Notes: generated by a model not told the origin, from the sequence alone. A stretch of 64,000 bases of DNA from an uncultured Flavobacteriales bacterium (GCA_943788725.1 CALSRJ010000004.1:124001-188000), one strand, 5' to 3'; positions 9,516-19,227 are shown, counted from the stretch's first letter. Made by a program: numbers and translations.

Positions 9516-10091
9516 TTATTTCAAGGCGTCGATCAAGTCGGCTTTCTTCATGGAAGAAATTCCAGAGATGCCCTTGTCTTTCGCCATTTCTTTGAGTTCA
9601 GCTACCGTCATAGAAGCAAGATCTTTCGATGCTTCCTTCTTTGCCTCAGCTTTTGGAGCTTCCTTTTTGGCTTCTGCCTTTGGAGCTACTTCTTTCTTCA
9701 CTTCAGCCTTAGGAGCCTCCTCCTTCTTTGCCTCAGCCTTCGGTGCAGCCTTTTCAGCTTTTGCCACCGGCTTCGCACCGCTCGCCACGATGTCGTTGAT
9801 CTGGATTTCCGTCAAATACTGACGGTGTCCATTCTTCTTCTTGTAACCTTTTCTTCGCTTCTTCTTGAAGACGATTACTTTGTCACCCTTAAGGTGTTCT
9901 AAAACGGTTGCATTAACTGCTGCACCGTTGATAGCTGGGGCGCCGATGTTTATATTCCCGTTGTCGTCGATGAGGAGCACACGGTCAAACTGAACCTTGT
10001 TTCCTGCCTCGGCATCCAATCGGTGAACGTAAACCTTCTGGTCTTTTTCAACTTTGAATTGTTGCCCTGCTATATCTACAATTGCGTACAT
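9516..10091 (-). CDS. rplU: 50S ribosomal protein L21 with Lys/Ala/Glu linker and Rho-N-like C-terminal domain
   Basis: 191 aa, about twice the usual ~100 aa. Residues 1-100 are L21: MYAIVDIAGQQFKVEKDQKV, then FDRVLLIDDNGNINIGAP and KRRKGYKKKNGHRQYLTEI. Residues ~105-155 are a low-complexity linker of near repeats of KAEAKKE and APKAE. Residues ~157-191 read MTVAELKEMAKDKGISG followed by MKKADLIDALK, which resembles the Rho termination factor N-terminal (SAP-like) fold. Many Bacteroidota L21 proteins carry C-terminal additions, so the extension itself is not surprising. The Rho-N-like identity is inferred from pattern only. A consensus promoter lies just upstream. Confidence 0.93.
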   Translation of the reverse strand: MYAIVDIAGQQFKVEKDQKVYVHRLDAEAGNKVQFDRVLLIDDNGNINIGAPAINGAAVNATVLEHLKGDKVIVFKKKRRKGYKKKNGHRQYLTEIQINDIVASGAKPVAKAEKAAPKAEAKKEEAPKAEVKKEVAPKAEAKKEAPKAEAKKEASKDLASMTVAELKEMAKDKGISGISSMKKADLIDALK

Positions 10092-10119
10092 AGCTTTGAT
10101 TTTACTTGTAAAAGGGGCG

Positions 10120-10150
10120 CAAAAGTAATGCTTTTAGAGTTATCAACAAA
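10120..10150 (-). promoter_or_regulatory. Bacteroidota-type promoter of rplU-rpmA
   Basis: On the minus strand TTTG (10150-10147), a spacer of exactly 19 bases, then TACTTTTG (10127-10120) match the Bacteroidota sigma-factor consensus TTTG-N19-TAnnTTTG at every defined position. Transcription should start near 10113, about 20 bases before the rplU ATG at 10091. Confidence 0.85.
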
Positions 10151-10260
10151 CAGTATTGTGAATAAATCAAGTATGGCGTAAAACATTGAATACCATGGGA
10201 CTAATTCTCCTTCCACCGATTGAATTGCCAGGGGTGTAGTTTCGCATCTAGGTTTAGCCA

Positions 10261-10443
10261 TTCTCACAGGCGCTTAAGGTGATAGGATTCTTCAGCTACC
10301 CGGTGCTCTTTGGCTTCATCACATGGCTTGTTGAGCGCAAAATACCTGACCGCGAATGGTGAGGCACGATTGGAGTGATGGTTTTGTTTGCCTTGCTCAT
10401 TTATGCTAAAGAGCTCAGTACAACTTGTAGTAAAGCACAATAG
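10261..10443 (+). pseudogene. Possible remnant of a membrane transporter (EamA-like C-terminus)
   Basis: The 323-bp gap between rplU and the next gene holds no intact gene. One plus-strand frame is hydrophobic and protein-like across an in-frame TGA at 10360-10362. Before it is IGFFSYPVLFGFITWLVERK and then IPDREW; after it is GTIGVMVLFALLIYAKELS, ending with TAG at 10441. The helix-GER/ERK-W-helix pattern recalls the last two helices of EamA/DMT transporters, and an intact EamA gene lies 0.3 kb away. There is no start and the frame is closed by TAG at 10255. A chance hydrophobic stretch cannot be excluded. Confidence 0.3.
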
Positions 10444-10708
10444 GCATTACAAATGCCAGCAGCATCAATAGCATGCCAAATAGGTTTTGCTTGATCGTCC
10501 CCTTCAAAATGAACATGATCATGGCGAACAAAAGTGTAAAGAATGCCACGAACGACATGGTCATCGCTGCGAGCATGAAGGGCATGTGTTCAAGGTTGCC
10601 CAGAAGGGCAGAAGGTTCCGTTGGAGCCGCAGGGGCGATGATGAAGCAGAGTGCTTCGAGCAAGATCAATGAAGCACCAATAATGATGAACAAGCGTTTC
10701 AATTTCAT
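10415..10708 (-). CDS. Small membrane protein of unknown function
   Basis: 97 aa with three predicted membrane helices: RLFIIIGASLILLEALCFII (residues ~5-24), MTMSFVAFFTLLFAMIMFI (~49-67) and LFGMLLMLLAFVMPIVLYY (~75-94). The intervening loop is APAAPTEPSALLGNLEHM. No family is recognised. It lies 18 bp downstream of the EamA transporter gene on the same strand and is probably co-transcribed with it. Its 3' end overlaps the hydrophobic remnant on the other strand. Confidence 0.6.
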   Translation of the reverse strand: MKLKRLFIIIGASLILLEALCFIIAPAAPTEPSALLGNLEHMPFMLAAMTMSFVAFFTLLFAMIMFILKGTIKQNLFGMLLMLLAFVMPIVLYYKLY

Positions 10709-10726
10709 GCGAAAAGGTACATAGCC

Positions 10727-11641
10727 TTAGCGGAAGATTCTATTGAAAAAACGTCCCGGCGCACTGCTATTGATCAGGAAAATACCGACTAAGATCAATA
10801 CCATGAACATCACTTGTTCGAGGCCAATGGTTTCGCCGTCAAACAAGCCCCAAGCAACGGCGACTAACGGGATTAGGTAGGTAACGGAACTAGCAAAGAC
10901 AGCGGTCGTCTCCTTGATCAGGCGATTGAATATGATTACGGCAATAGCAGTTCCTACAATACCTAAGAGGGATACATAAAATAAGCCTAGCCAAGCCCCT
11001 GGCACGCTGGTGACCTTCTCTACTAGTTGCGTCCCGGTCAAGAGGTAAATCAATACCCCAGGGCCGATGAGTAAAAAGGACAACGAGGTGATGTGCGCAG
11101 GCTTGATGTCGTGCAGGTAAAATTTAATGATGTTCACAGCGATGCCGTAGCAGCCCGCTGCGATGATGACCAATGTGGCGTATTTGCCGTAAATGCCGAA
11201 GTCCATAAGACTGGCAAAACCGATCAGCCCTAGGGCGCCGATCAAGGCAACCACAACGCCCGCAATTTGAAAACGGACGGCAGCGACGCGAAAGAACAGG
11301 ATGCCGATCAAGAGGGTGAATAAGGAGGTAAGCGAATTTAGGATGCCGCTCAAAGAGCTTGGAATTTCGGTTTGTGCGATGGCAAAAAGGAAGGCCGGGA
11401 TGCCATTCCCAAACAACCCGGATGCTAGAAGAGGTAGGAAATTTCCCTTGAGCGTTTTGAGGTTTGGAAGAGAAAAGGGAAGCAAAACGAGCATCGCAGC
11501 CGTGATCCGGTAGGCGGCTACTTCTTGCGGAGAGAAATAGATCAAACCCTTTTTCATCAGAATGAATGAACTCCCCCAAGTGATGGCAAGTAGAGAAAGT
11601 GTCACCCATTGGACAACCTTATTGCTGAAATTGATGTTCAA
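10727..11641 (-). CDS. EamA/DMT-family transporter
   Basis: 304 aa with about ten membrane helices arranged as two EamA repeats. The first starts LLAITWGSSFILMKKGL, with YRITAAMLVLLPF and a SGILNSLTSLFTLLIGILFF segment. The second starts around residue 155 (TLVIIAAGCYGIAVNIIKFY) and includes SVTYLIPLVAVAWGLFDGE. Such drug/metabolite exporters move small molecules across the inner membrane, and the substrate cannot be told from sequence. The gene is divergent from the cobalamin adenosyltransferase, sharing a short upstream region of 69 bp. Confidence 0.87.
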   Translation of the reverse strand: MNINFSNKVVQWVTLSLLAITWGSSFILMKKGLIYFSPQEVAAYRITAAMLVLLPFSLPNLKTLKGNFLPLLASGLFGNGIPAFLFAIAQTEIPSSLSGILNSLTSLFTLLIGILFFRVAAVRFQIAGVVVALIGALGLIGFASLMDFGIYGKYATLVIIAAGCYGIAVNIIKFYLHDIKPAHITSLSFLLIGPGVLIYLLTGTQLVEKVTSVPGAWLGLFYVSLLGIVGTAIAVIIFNRLIKETTAVFASSVTYLIPLVAVAWGLFDGETIGLEQVMFMVLILVGIFLINSSAPGRFFNRIFR

Positions 11642-11710
11642 TTGCTATCGCAGATTCTGCGTTCAAAAGTAACCTTTGCATTACCGTGCAGTTTCATTAA
11701 TGTTGACACC

Positions 11711-12259
11711 ATGAAGATCTATACCAAGAAGGGAGACAAAGGCACTACCGGCATACTCGGTGGTACACGATTGGCCAAACACCACCTCCGCATTGAGTCC
11801 TACGGCACTGTGGATGAGTTGAATGCGTTCATAGGTGCGTTGCGTGATGGATTAGCCAATTCCGAACATCGGGGCGACCTGCTGAAAATTCAAGAAGAGC
11901 TCTTCACCTTAGGGTCTCAGCTTGCCGCTGACCCTGTTAAAAATAAGATGGAGTTGCCGATGATCAGCGACGATGACGTAACCCACTTGGAAAAGCGGAT
12001 GGATGCCATGGAGGAAAAATTGCCTGAGATGCGCTTCTTCGTCCTTCCTGGCGGGCATCCATCGGTCTCCGCGGCGCACGTTTGTAGGACGGTCTGCAGG
12101 CGGGCAGAACGCTTGTGCTCCGCCTTAAGTGAGAACGAAGAGGTCAATCCCTTGATTTTACGCTATTTGAATAGACTATCTGACTATTTTTTCGTCTTAT
12201 CTCGGATGCTTACGCTTGAATTGGGAGCCGAAGAGATTCCTTGGAAGCCGAGAGGTTGA
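11711..12259 (+). CDS. Cob(I)yrinic acid a,c-diamide adenosyltransferase (PduO type)
   Basis: Adenosylates cob(I)alamin from ATP to give coenzyme B12. ATG at 11711 gives 182 aa starting MKIYTKKGDKGTTGILGG, the PduO-type ATP-binding N-terminus. YGTVDELNAFIG, FVLPGGHPSVSAAHVCRTVC, RRAER and LNRLSDYFFVLSR complete the family signature. The frame extends upstream to 11609 but that part is not conserved. It is a single gene with no cobalamin biosynthesis genes nearby, as expected for a salvage enzyme. AACCTTTG at 11671-11678, some 33 bp upstream, could be a weak -7 element. Confidence 0.93.
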   Translation: MKIYTKKGDKGTTGILGGTRLAKHHLRIESYGTVDELNAFIGALRDGLANSEHRGDLLKIQEELFTLGSQLAADPVKNKMELPMISDDDVTHLEKRMDAMEEKLPEMRFFVLPGGHPSVSAAHVCRTVCRRAERLCSALSENEEVNPLILRYLNRLSDYFFVLSRMLTLELGAEEIPWKPRG

Positions 12260-12303
12260 TCTAAAGCCCTGAAATACAGATACATTCGCCAATGTAAATT
12301 CCG

Positions 12304-12334
12304 CTTGCATCCTTTGGTCAAAATGATATTTTTG
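12304..12334 (+). promoter_or_regulatory. Bacteroidota-type promoter of the DUF2795 gene
   Basis: CTTG (12304-12307), a spacer of 19 bases, then TATTTTTG (12327-12334) fit the consensus TTTG-N19-TAnnTTTG with one mismatch. The start codon is at 12367, so a leader of about 25 bases is expected. Confidence 0.6.
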
Positions 12335-12366
12335 CGGCTTGGTAAGGACTGTTTAATTAGGAAACA

Positions 12367-12588
12367 ATGTATTGGACACTAGAATTGGCGTCATACCTGG
12401 AGGATGCACCTTGGCCAGCGACGAAAGATGAGTTGATCGACTTCGCTATGCGGACGGGAGCACCACTCGAAGTTGTCGAGAACCTTCAGGCACTTGAGGA
12501 CGAAGGAGAGAGCTATGAAACGATCGAAGATATCTGGCCGGATTATCCGACCAAGGACGATTTCTTCTTCAATGAAGACGAGTACTGA
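12367..12588 (+). CDS. DUF2795 domain-containing small protein
   Basis: 73 aa, highly acidic. MYWTLELASYLEDAPWPATK, then DELIDFAMRTGAPLEVVENL and a C-terminal YPTKDDFFFNEDEY match the DUF2795 family, which in Bacteroidota is very conserved and commonly found next to secA. The function is not known. It has its own likely promoter upstream and a terminator directly after it, so it appears to be expressed as a single-gene unit. Confidence 0.9.
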   Translation: MYWTLELASYLEDAPWPATKDELIDFAMRTGAPLEVVENLQALEDEGESYETIEDIWPDYPTKDDFFFNEDEY

Positions 12589-12610
12589 CGCCGCATAAAA
12601 CTGACATTTG

Positions 12611-12637
12611 AAAAGCCTCCAATAGGGGGCTTTTTCA
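12611..12637 (+). terminator. Rho-independent terminator after the DUF2795 gene
   Basis: AAAAGCCTCC, loop AATA, GGGGGCTTTTT form a stem with one G-T pair and end in five T residues. It starts 22 bases after the stop codon of the small acidic gene. Confidence 0.82.
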
Positions 12638-12652
12638 TTGCCCTAAATTTCC

Positions 12653-12683
12653 GTTACACACCCTTCGATTCTGCGTAACTTTG
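12653..12683 (+). promoter_or_regulatory. Probable secA promoter
   Basis: TAACTTTG at 12676-12683 matches the -7 element TAnnTTTG exactly. The -33 position (12653-12656, GTTA) is poor. It lies between the DUF2795 terminator and secA, and implies a leader of about 82 bases. Confidence 0.45.
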
Positions 12684-12771
12684 GCGCCCTTTGGTCTAAA
12701 CGAATGGCAGAATGTCATGATTTGTCCTTTGGCAGAGTGATTGACCAAGAAGATGCTCAATAGAATACACC

Positions 12772-15700
12772 ATGCTTGACATTGTCAATAAACTTCTCAA
12801 TTCAGTCTTTGGAAATAAGAGTGAAAAAGACATCAAGGATCTCAACCCAAGGGTAGAAGAGATCAATCTACACTTCGCTTCTTACGCTTCGTTGAGTCAC
12901 GATGAACTTCGGGCTAAGACGCAAGCCTTTAAGGACAAGATCGCCTTGGATACCAAAGAAGTGAACGATAAGATTTCCGAATTGAAAGGTAGAGCCGAGG
13001 ACGATACCATTGAAATCCAGCAGAAGGAGGAGATCTATGAAGAGATCGACAAATTGGAAAAGCAATTGACCGAAGACCTAGAGGTGGTCCTCGATGATAT
13101 CCTTCCAGAAGCATTTGCTGTAGTAAAGGAAACTGCGAGACGGTTCAAGGAGAATGAGACCATTACGGTTACCGCGACAGACTCAGACCGAAAAATTGCC
13201 GCCGAGAAAGGGCACGTTTCGATTGAAGGAGAGAAGGCCGTTTGGAAAAATCGATGGGACGCTGCGGGAAATGAAATCACCTGGGATATGCTCCACTACG
13301 ATGTGCAGCTCATCGGCGGAATGGTTTTACACCAAGGAAAAATCGCTGAAATGGCTACGGGAGAAGGAAAGACCTTGGTCGCAACCTTACCCGTATACTT
13401 GAATGCACTTCCAGGCAGAGGTGTTCATCTCGTAACCGTAAACGACTACCTCGCACGCCGTGACTCCGAATGGATGGGCCCGCTCTTTGAATTCCATGGA
13501 TTGACCATCGACTGCATCGACAAACATCGACCCAACAGTGAGGAGCGTCGACTCGCCTATAAGAAAGACATCATTTACGGCACGAACAATGAATTTGGTT
13601 TTGACTACTTGCGTGACAACATGGCGAGTCGAACCCAAGACTTGGTGCAGCAAGTGCACAACTACGCCATCGTGGATGAGGTTGACTCCGTGCTTGTGGA
13701 TGATGCCCGTACGCCATTGATCATCTCTGGCCCTACACCAAAAGGTGACCAACAAGAGTACCTGAATCTAAAGCCCAGAGTGGAAAGATTGGTAGGCGCC
13801 CAGCGTAAATTGATTACCGAACTACTTGCCGAAGCCAAGAAGTTGTTGGCATCCGATGAAACAAATACCACAGACAAGAAGCAGTTAGAAGCCAATCTGC
13901 GAAAGGGCGGAGAACAGCTGTTGCGATGCTATCGCGGATTGCCTAAGAACAAAGCACTGATCAAGTACCTCAGTGAGCCAGGAATTCGGACCACACTTCA
14001 GAAGTGGGAGAATTACTTTATGCAGGATCAGAGCAAGGAGATGCACATCATCGATGACGAAATGTTCTTCGTAATCGACGAAAAGCATAACAGCATTGAA
14101 TTGACGGAGAAAGGCATCGACCTGATTACAGACCAAGGCGATGATCCCACCTTCTTCATCATGCCCGACATCAGTTCTCACCTTTCCGACTTGGATCAGC
14201 GCATTCCGGACGTGGATGAAAGAGCCATTGAAAAGGACAGACTTATCGCGGATTATGCGGAGAAGGCCGAGCGCATTCACGCAGTAAACCAACTCCTCAA
14301 AGCCTATGCACTGTTCGAAAAGGACGTGGAATATGTAGTCATGGAGGACAAGGTCAAGATTGTTGACGAACAAACCGGCCGTGTTATGGAAGGCCGACGC
14401 TATTCAGACGGTCTGCACCAGGCGATTGAAACGAAAGAAAATGTGAAGGTTGAGGCGGCAACGCAGACCTACGCTACCATTACCCTTCAGAACTATTTCC
14501 GCATGTACAACAAGCTGTCTGGTATGACGGGTACAGCGGAAACAGAGGCTGGAGAATTCTGGGAGATCTACAAATTGGACGTGGTTGTCATACCGACCAA
14601 TCGTCCGATTCAACGTGCGGATAAGGAGGATTTGGTATACAAGACCGCACGTGAAAAATACAATGGTGTGATTGACGAAGTTGAGAAGCTGCGCAATGCA
14701 GGAAGGCCAATCTTGGTGGGAACAACTTCGGTAGAAATCTCTGAATTGTTGAGCCGCATGCTCAAGATGAGAAAGATTCCACATCAGGTGCTCAATGCGA
14801 AACTGCACCAAAAAGAAGCTGAGGTCGTTGCAGAAGCCGGTAAATCTGGAACGGTAACGATTGCTACGAACATGGCTGGACGTGGTACCGATATCAAGTT
14901 GGGTGCGGGCGTTAAAGATGCTGGTGGACTCGCAATCATCGGAACAGAACGACACGAATCAAGAAGGGTTGACCGCCAGCTGCGTGGACGTGCAGGACGG
15001 CAGGGTGATCCGGGATCTTCTCAATTTTTTGTTTCATTGGAGGACAACCTGATGCGACTCTTTGGTTCTGAACGAATCGCCAAGCTGATGGACCGCATGG
15101 GTCTGGAAGAAGGGGAGGTCATTCAACACCGAATGGTCAGCAATAGCATAGAACGAGCGCAGAAGAAAGTGGAAGAGAACAACTTCGGAATTCGAAAGAA
15201 CTTGCTCGAATACGATGACGTGATGAATTCACAGCGAGAAGTGATTTATCGCAGAAGGCGTTATGCCCTCTTCGGGGAGCGTATGGGCGTGGAAACTGCA
15301 AATGCCATCCACGATGTCTGCTCAGCGATCGTGAACGAGTACCAAGAAGCTAGAGATTACGAAGGCTTTGAATTGGAATTGTATCGAACCCTAACTATTC
15401 AGTCGCCGGTCAAGGAAGGTGACTTTTTAGAGCATTCGTCAGATCAACTCGTCGACGTGGTGTTCTCCAAAGCCATTGAACACTACCAAAAGAAGAGCCA
15501 ATTCATCAGTCAACTTGCCCTTCCCGTGATTCAACGGGTGCATGAGACGCAGGGAGAGCAGTACCGAAACATCGAGATCCCATTGACCGATGGCAAGAAG
15601 GCACTGCCTCTTGTGGTGAACATGGAGGAGGCGATTGCGAAGGAGGGAAGAAACATCCGCCTCGAGTTGGAGAAGGCTTCAACGTTGGCGATGATCGACC

Positions 15701-16182
15701 TCCATTGGAAAGAGCACCTGCGAGAAATGGATGATTTGCGGCAATCTGTGCAGAACGCTAGGTACGAGCAAAAGGATCCTCTTCTCATCTATAAATTTGA
15801 GTCCTATGACCTCTTTGAGAAGTTGATGGAGAAAGTGAACAAAGACATTGTCAGTTTCCTTTTCCGAGCATCACTTCCAAATCAACAAGCAGACCAGGCT
15901 CATGCGACACAAGGCCAGCAAGCAGATCCAGCCTTGGACAAGGTTTCGGCTACACGCCGCGATGTCACTGCAAATCCAAATCAAGCTACGAATGTCTCTA
16001 CGAATTCTGGAGGGCAGAGTGAGGTGAAGCGTGAGCCGGTTAAAGTGATCAAAAAGCCAGGCCGGAATGACCGCGTTGAGATCCGAGACTTAAAGTCGGG
16101 GGAAACCCAAGTGGTAAAATTCAAAATGGCTGAGCAAAAGGTTGAGCAAGGATTCTGGGAGGTTCTTCAAGTCTTGGATTGA
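12772..16182 (+). CDS. secA: Preprotein translocase ATPase SecA
   Basis: Motor of the Sec pathway, driving unfolded preproteins through SecYEG. 1136 aa, in the long range of Bacteroidota SecA. The DEAD motor starts with MATGEGKT near residue 194 and [28 protein letters not shown] lies near 301. The preprotein cross-linking and scaffold regions follow, with [13 protein letters not shown] and [19 protein letters not shown] in the second motor half. There is no CxCx8CH zinc tail; the protein ends in a Gln/Ala-rich linker (~1045-1085) and a small conserved end ([20 protein letters not shown]), as in other flavobacteria. The T9SS proteins in this window depend on Sec export first. Its last 16 bases overlap the convergent GT39 gene. 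Confidence 0.97.
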   Translation: MLDIVNKLLNSVFGNKSEKDIKDLNPRVEEINLHFASYASLSHDELRAKTQAFKDKIALDTKEVNDKISELKGRAEDDTIEIQQKEEIYEEIDKLEKQLTEDLEVVLDDILPEAFAVVKETARRFKENETITVTATDSDRKIAAEKGHVSIEGEKAVWKNRWDAAGNEITWDMLHYDVQLIGGMVLHQGKIAEMATGEGKTLVATLPVYLNALPGRGVHLVTVNDYLARRDSEWMGPLFEFHGLTIDCIDKHRPNSEERRLAYKKDIIYGTNNEFGFDYLRDNMASRTQDLVQQVHNYAIVDEVDSVLVDDARTPLIISGPTPKGDQQEYLNLKPRVERLVGAQRKLITELLAEAKKLLASDETNTTDKKQLEANLRKGGEQLLRCYRGLPKNKALIKYLSEPGIRTTLQKWENYFMQDQSKEMHIIDDEMFFVIDEKHNSIELTEKGIDLITDQGDDPTFFIMPDISSHLSDLDQRIPDVDERAIEKDRLIADYAEKAERIHAVNQLLKAYALFEKDVEYVVMEDKVKIVDEQTGRVMEGRRYSDGLHQAIETKENVKVEAATQTYATITLQNYFRMYNKLSGMTGTAETEAGEFWEIYKLDVVVIPTNRPIQRADKEDLVYKTAREKYNGVIDEVEKLRNAGRPILVGTTSVEISELLSRMLKMRKIPHQVLNAKLHQKEAEVVAEAGKSGTVTIATNMAGRGTDIKLGAGVKDAGGLAIIGTERHESRRVDRQLRGRAGRQGDPGSSQFFVSLEDNLMRLFGSERIAKLMDRMGLEEGEVIQHRMVSNSIERAQKKVEENNFGIRKNLLEYDDVMNSQREVIYRRRRYALFGERMGVETANAIHDVCSAIVNEYQEARDYEGFELELYRTLTIQSPVKEGDFLEHSSDQLVDVVFSKAIEHYQKKSQFISQLALPVIQRVHETQGEQYRNIEIPLTDGKKALPLVVNMEEAIAKEGRNIRLELEKASTLAMIDLHWKEHLREMDDLRQSVQNARYEQKDPLLIYKFESYDLFEKLMEKVNKDIVSFLFRASLPNQQADQAHATQGQQADPALDKVSATRRDVTANPNQATNVSTNSGGQSEVKREPVKVIKKPGRNDRVEIRDLKSGETQVVKFKMAEQKVEQGFWEVLQVLD

Positions 16183-17789
16183 CCCGCAGTCAGACGGTAA
16201 TAGTGAAATCCCCCGGCTTCGTATAGGAAGGTCGCTCGGGGGTATTCTTCCTTGAATTTCTCGAGTCGATTGACGCGAACGGAGATCATAACGGGCCGGT
16301 CGGATGCGTTGAGCGCATGCTCGCTCATCGTATGCGCGTTCTCCTGAGTAATCCTGCCATAGAAGTAGTGCGCATAGCTCTTATAGCCATACGTTTCGAA
16401 ATACACCTCCTCTTGACTATGTTCTTCAAAGAACTGGATTGCGGAACCTTGACTGATGCGTTCGATCTTAGGGACGATGACGAGCATGGTGGTGAAGATG
16501 GTCACCGCCGAACCGAGGGTAAGTATCCTCAACCCTCTCATTAGATTGGTTCGCAAGGAAACCACTGCAAATCCAATGAGCGTGATATACGCCACTCCGA
16601 TCAACCACTCCCAACCTCCGATGGGTACGATTACCGAGAGGTTCCCCACAACGAAGGGGTCATTGACCCAGCCGATCCACGCATCTTTGAAAGCGATGGC
16701 AATTGGAACCAGTGCGATGGCAGCGCCAAGGGCAATGCCTTGGATCAACACCCACTTTCGTATCCATGCAGGCAGCGTTGTCTTGGACTGAACGGTGCGT
16801 TGGACGACGAGTGCGGCTAAATAAGCGAGGGGCAAATACGCCATCGAGCTGTAGTGCACAATCTTAGTGGTGACAATGGAGAACAGGATCATGACCACCC
16901 AAAACAGGTATTTCATCCACATTGAAAAGCGGTGATCGTCGCCCATGAAATGCCGAGAAAAGGCAGGAAGTGCAATGGCCGACAATGGGAAACACCCAAT
17001 CAGCACAACCACAAAATGATAGAAGAAGGGTTGTTTGTGACCTGCTACTGGGTGCAAGAGTAGGTCCAATTGGTAGGCAAAAAATTCTTGCAGAAACCAA
17101 GGGCCATTGGTCACCGTTTCGTAGCCAAACCAAAGCGTTGTCACCGCAAAACAGGCGACGATGAACAGTCCCACTTCCTTCCATGGTATGCGTACACGAA
17201 AGCGCTTGAAGCTCAACCAAACTAGGAATGTCAGCAGCAGAAGTAACAGTCCAACCGGCCCTTTGGTGAGGATGGCTAACCCACTGAAACACCCTGATAA
17301 GAGCGCATTTCTTGAGAGGTGTTGGTCCTTGTGTTCCAGCACCAGAAATAGATGATAGACCGACAAGAAGATAAAAAGGTTAAACCAAGGATCGATGATG
17401 CCGGATTTGAAATACAGGTGGGGTAAAAAACTTCCTAGATATAGGAGAACCCATGTCCAAGCCATCGATCGATCATGCCACCGTTTACCAATTAGGAAGA
17501 TGACTTGAAGGGTTAATATGCCGGCTACGGCATTGGGCAGTCGAGCTGCGTATTCACTTGTGCCTAAGGTGTGCATTCCAAGGGCCTGCATCCAAAAGAA
17601 CAGCGGGGGTTTTTCCCAGAAGGGTTGAAAGTTGATCTGTACTTGAAACCAATTTCCCGTGAGTAACATTTCGCGGGCACTTTCCGCGAAGTTGATTTCG
17701 TCCCAATCGAAGAGATGGACGTATCCGAGAAATGGTAAAAAGAAAGCGGCGCTTAGGACAAACAATGCAATATGATCCCGTCGACTCAT
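16167..17789 (-). CDS. GT39/ArnT-like polyprenyl-phosphate-dependent glycosyltransferase
   Basis: 540 aa with about 12 membrane helices and a soluble C-terminal part. The acidic pair in [16 protein letters not shown] (residues ~28-43) and [14 protein letters not shown] (~58-71) match the first periplasmic loop of ArnT/PMT-type enzymes, which move a sugar from a polyprenyl phosphate to lipid or protein. It overlaps the PAP2 gene by four bases (ATGA) and follows a DPM-like GT2. The set suggests synthesis of a lipid-linked sugar, its transfer, and carrier dephosphorylation. The acceptor is unknown. Confidence 0.85.
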   Translation of the reverse strand: MSRRDHIALFVLSAAFFLPFLGYVHLFDWDEINFAESAREMLLTGNWFQVQINFQPFWEKPPLFFWMQALGMHTLGTSEYAARLPNAVAGILTLQVIFLIGKRWHDRSMAWTWVLLYLGSFLPHLYFKSGIIDPWFNLFIFLSVYHLFLVLEHKDQHLSRNALLSGCFSGLAILTKGPVGLLLLLLTFLVWLSFKRFRVRIPWKEVGLFIVACFAVTTLWFGYETVTNGPWFLQEFFAYQLDLLLHPVAGHKQPFFYHFVVVLIGCFPLSAIALPAFSRHFMGDDHRFSMWMKYLFWVVMILFSIVTTKIVHYSSMAYLPLAYLAALVVQRTVQSKTTLPAWIRKWVLIQGIALGAAIALVPIAIAFKDAWIGWVNDPFVVGNLSVIVPIGGWEWLIGVAYITLIGFAVVSLRTNLMRGLRILTLGSAVTIFTTMLVIVPKIERISQGSAIQFFEEHSQEEVYFETYGYKSYAHYFYGRITQENAHTMSEHALNASDRPVMISVRVNRLEKFKEEYPRATFLYEAGGFHYYRLTAGQSKT

Positions 17790-18430
17790 GATCGATCAAA
17801 GATTTCTACTAGCCCTTTTTCTCCCCATGCCCTGTGCTGAAGAAAGTGAATTGCGAGCAAGGTGATTGCCGTGCCTATGATGCTGCCAACGAAGATGTCT
17901 TCAAAGAAGTGTTGACTGATGTACACCCTGCTGAACGCCACTGTCAGTCCAATAAAGAAACACAGCATTTGCAATCGGTGATCACGGGCGATGAAAGCTA
18001 GCAATAAAAAAATGGCAAATGCGGCGGTGGAATGACCCGAAGGAAAAGAGAAGTGGGCGTGTAACTCGACGCCATCTACGTAGTGCAGTTCAGAAAGATG
18101 TTTAAGGACCGCTGACGGTCTGAAGTGATCGCCGAATACCTGTCGTTTTAAAAGCTGGGTCAAGAGGCCTGAACCTGCGAGTCCAATGAGACCAATCACC
18201 CCATAACGAATACGGTATACAAAGCCGAGCAGAACGATAAACGCACCAAAAATACCGTCTCCGAGGTAGGTAGTGTACTTGAAAAACACATCGAAAATAG
18301 GATGGTGAAATTGGTTGATCCCAACGTGCAACGCCTCTTTGTCGGTCATGAAAATGACCACTGATCCCGCCACTATCCACAGTGTAAATGGAAGGAGGAA
18401 ATGGCGGAACGAGCGGAGCGTTGAGATCAT
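17786..18430 (-). CDS. PAP2-family lipid phosphatase
   Basis: 214 aa membrane protein. The three PAP2 motifs are in order: KRQVFGDHFRP (residues ~95-105), PSGHSTAAF (~129-137) and SRVYISQHFFEDIFVGS (~168-184), with the catalytic histidines present. About six membrane helices surround them. Members remove phosphate from lipid (di)phosphates, including polyprenyl carriers. Because it is sandwiched between a GT39 and a GT2 gene with tiny gaps (4-bp overlap and 4-bp gap), it may recycle the carrier used by them, which is inference. Confidence 0.9.
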   Translation of the reverse strand: MISTLRSFRHFLLPFTLWIVAGSVVIFMTDKEALHVGINQFHHPIFDVFFKYTTYLGDGIFGAFIVLLGFVYRIRYGVIGLIGLAGSGLLTQLLKRQVFGDHFRPSAVLKHLSELHYVDGVELHAHFSFPSGHSTAAFAIFLLLAFIARDHRLQMLCFFIGLTVAFSRVYISQHFFEDIFVGSIIGTAITLLAIHFLQHRAWGEKGLVEIFDRS

Positions 18431-18434
18431 ATCA

Positions 18435-19184
18435 CTACTTCTTGGCCTGGAAAATCCGTGGCTTGATTAAGCCACGTTTGCTAGCCCAGTATTGCATAGA
18501 GGTTTTAAGTACACCCAGTCCGTAGGTCGTGCTTCGGGCAAAGTTGATCGAGGAAGCTTCTTCGAAATATTTGGTGGGACAAGTAACTTCAGCGATCTCG
18601 AAATCGGCGTGGAAGACCTGACAGATCATCTGATTGTCAAATACAAAGTCGTCCGAATTGGATTCGAAGTCGATGGTCTGCAGAATGCGTTTTGAGAATG
18701 CGCGATACCCGGTGTGGTATTCACTCAATTTTTGACCGATGAGGATGTTTTGGGTGAGCGTAAGGAAGCGGTTTGCGATGTATTTGTACATGGGCATCCC
18801 TCCTCGCAAGGCACCTTTTCCTAAAATTCGGCTTGCCAGCACCGCGTCATACAGTCCGCTCGCAATAATATCTGCCATCGCAGGCACCAGTTTGGGTGTG
18901 TATTGGTAGTCGGGATGTACCATGATGGTAATGTCAGCATCGAGTTCCAGCGCTTTGCGGTAGCAAGACTTCTGATTGCCGCCATAACCAAGGTTCTGCT
19001 CGTGCGTGATTACATGCTGGATTCCGATCTCCCGGGCGAGTGCAGAAGTGTGATCCGAACTTTTATCATCCACCAAGACCACGTCATCAACGATGTCGAA
19101 AGGGAGTTCTTCGTACGTTGTTTTGAGTGTTTTTTCCGCATTATATGCGGGCATTACCACTACTACTTTCTTTCCTCTGATCAT
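18435..19184 (-). CDS. GT2 glycosyltransferase, dolichol-phosphate-mannose-synthase-like
   Basis: 249 aa, cytoplasmic. The GT-A fold begins VVVVMPAYNAEKTLKTTYEE, with VDDVVLVDDKSSDHT (DD motif, residues ~33-47), NLGYGGNQKSCYRKALE and the metal-binding MVHPDYQYTP replacing DxD. The absence of C-terminal membrane helices fits DPM1-like soluble enzymes that load a sugar on a polyprenyl phosphate. It is the first gene of a GT2-PAP2-GT39 run. Confidence 0.88.
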   Translation of the reverse strand: MIRGKKVVVVMPAYNAEKTLKTTYEELPFDIVDDVVLVDDKSSDHTSALAREIGIQHVITHEQNLGYGGNQKSCYRKALELDADITIMVHPDYQYTPKLVPAMADIIASGLYDAVLASRILGKGALRGGMPMYKYIANRFLTLTQNILIGQKLSEYHTGYRAFSKRILQTIDFESNSDDFVFDNQMICQVFHADFEIAEVTCPTKYFEEASSINFARSTTYGLGVLKTSMQYWASKRGLIKPRIFQAKK

Positions 19185-19227
19185 GGAGGCGAAGGTAGCT
19201 ATATCCCGCTATCGCACGGAAACGACA

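Noticed and set aside
9487-9902. Two plus-strand open frames rich in Ala/Ser/Phe (FASAFGASF-type repeats) across the L21 gene
   Set aside because: They are the antisense of the Lys/Ala/Glu repeats in the L21 linker. The L21 frame explains the region fully.
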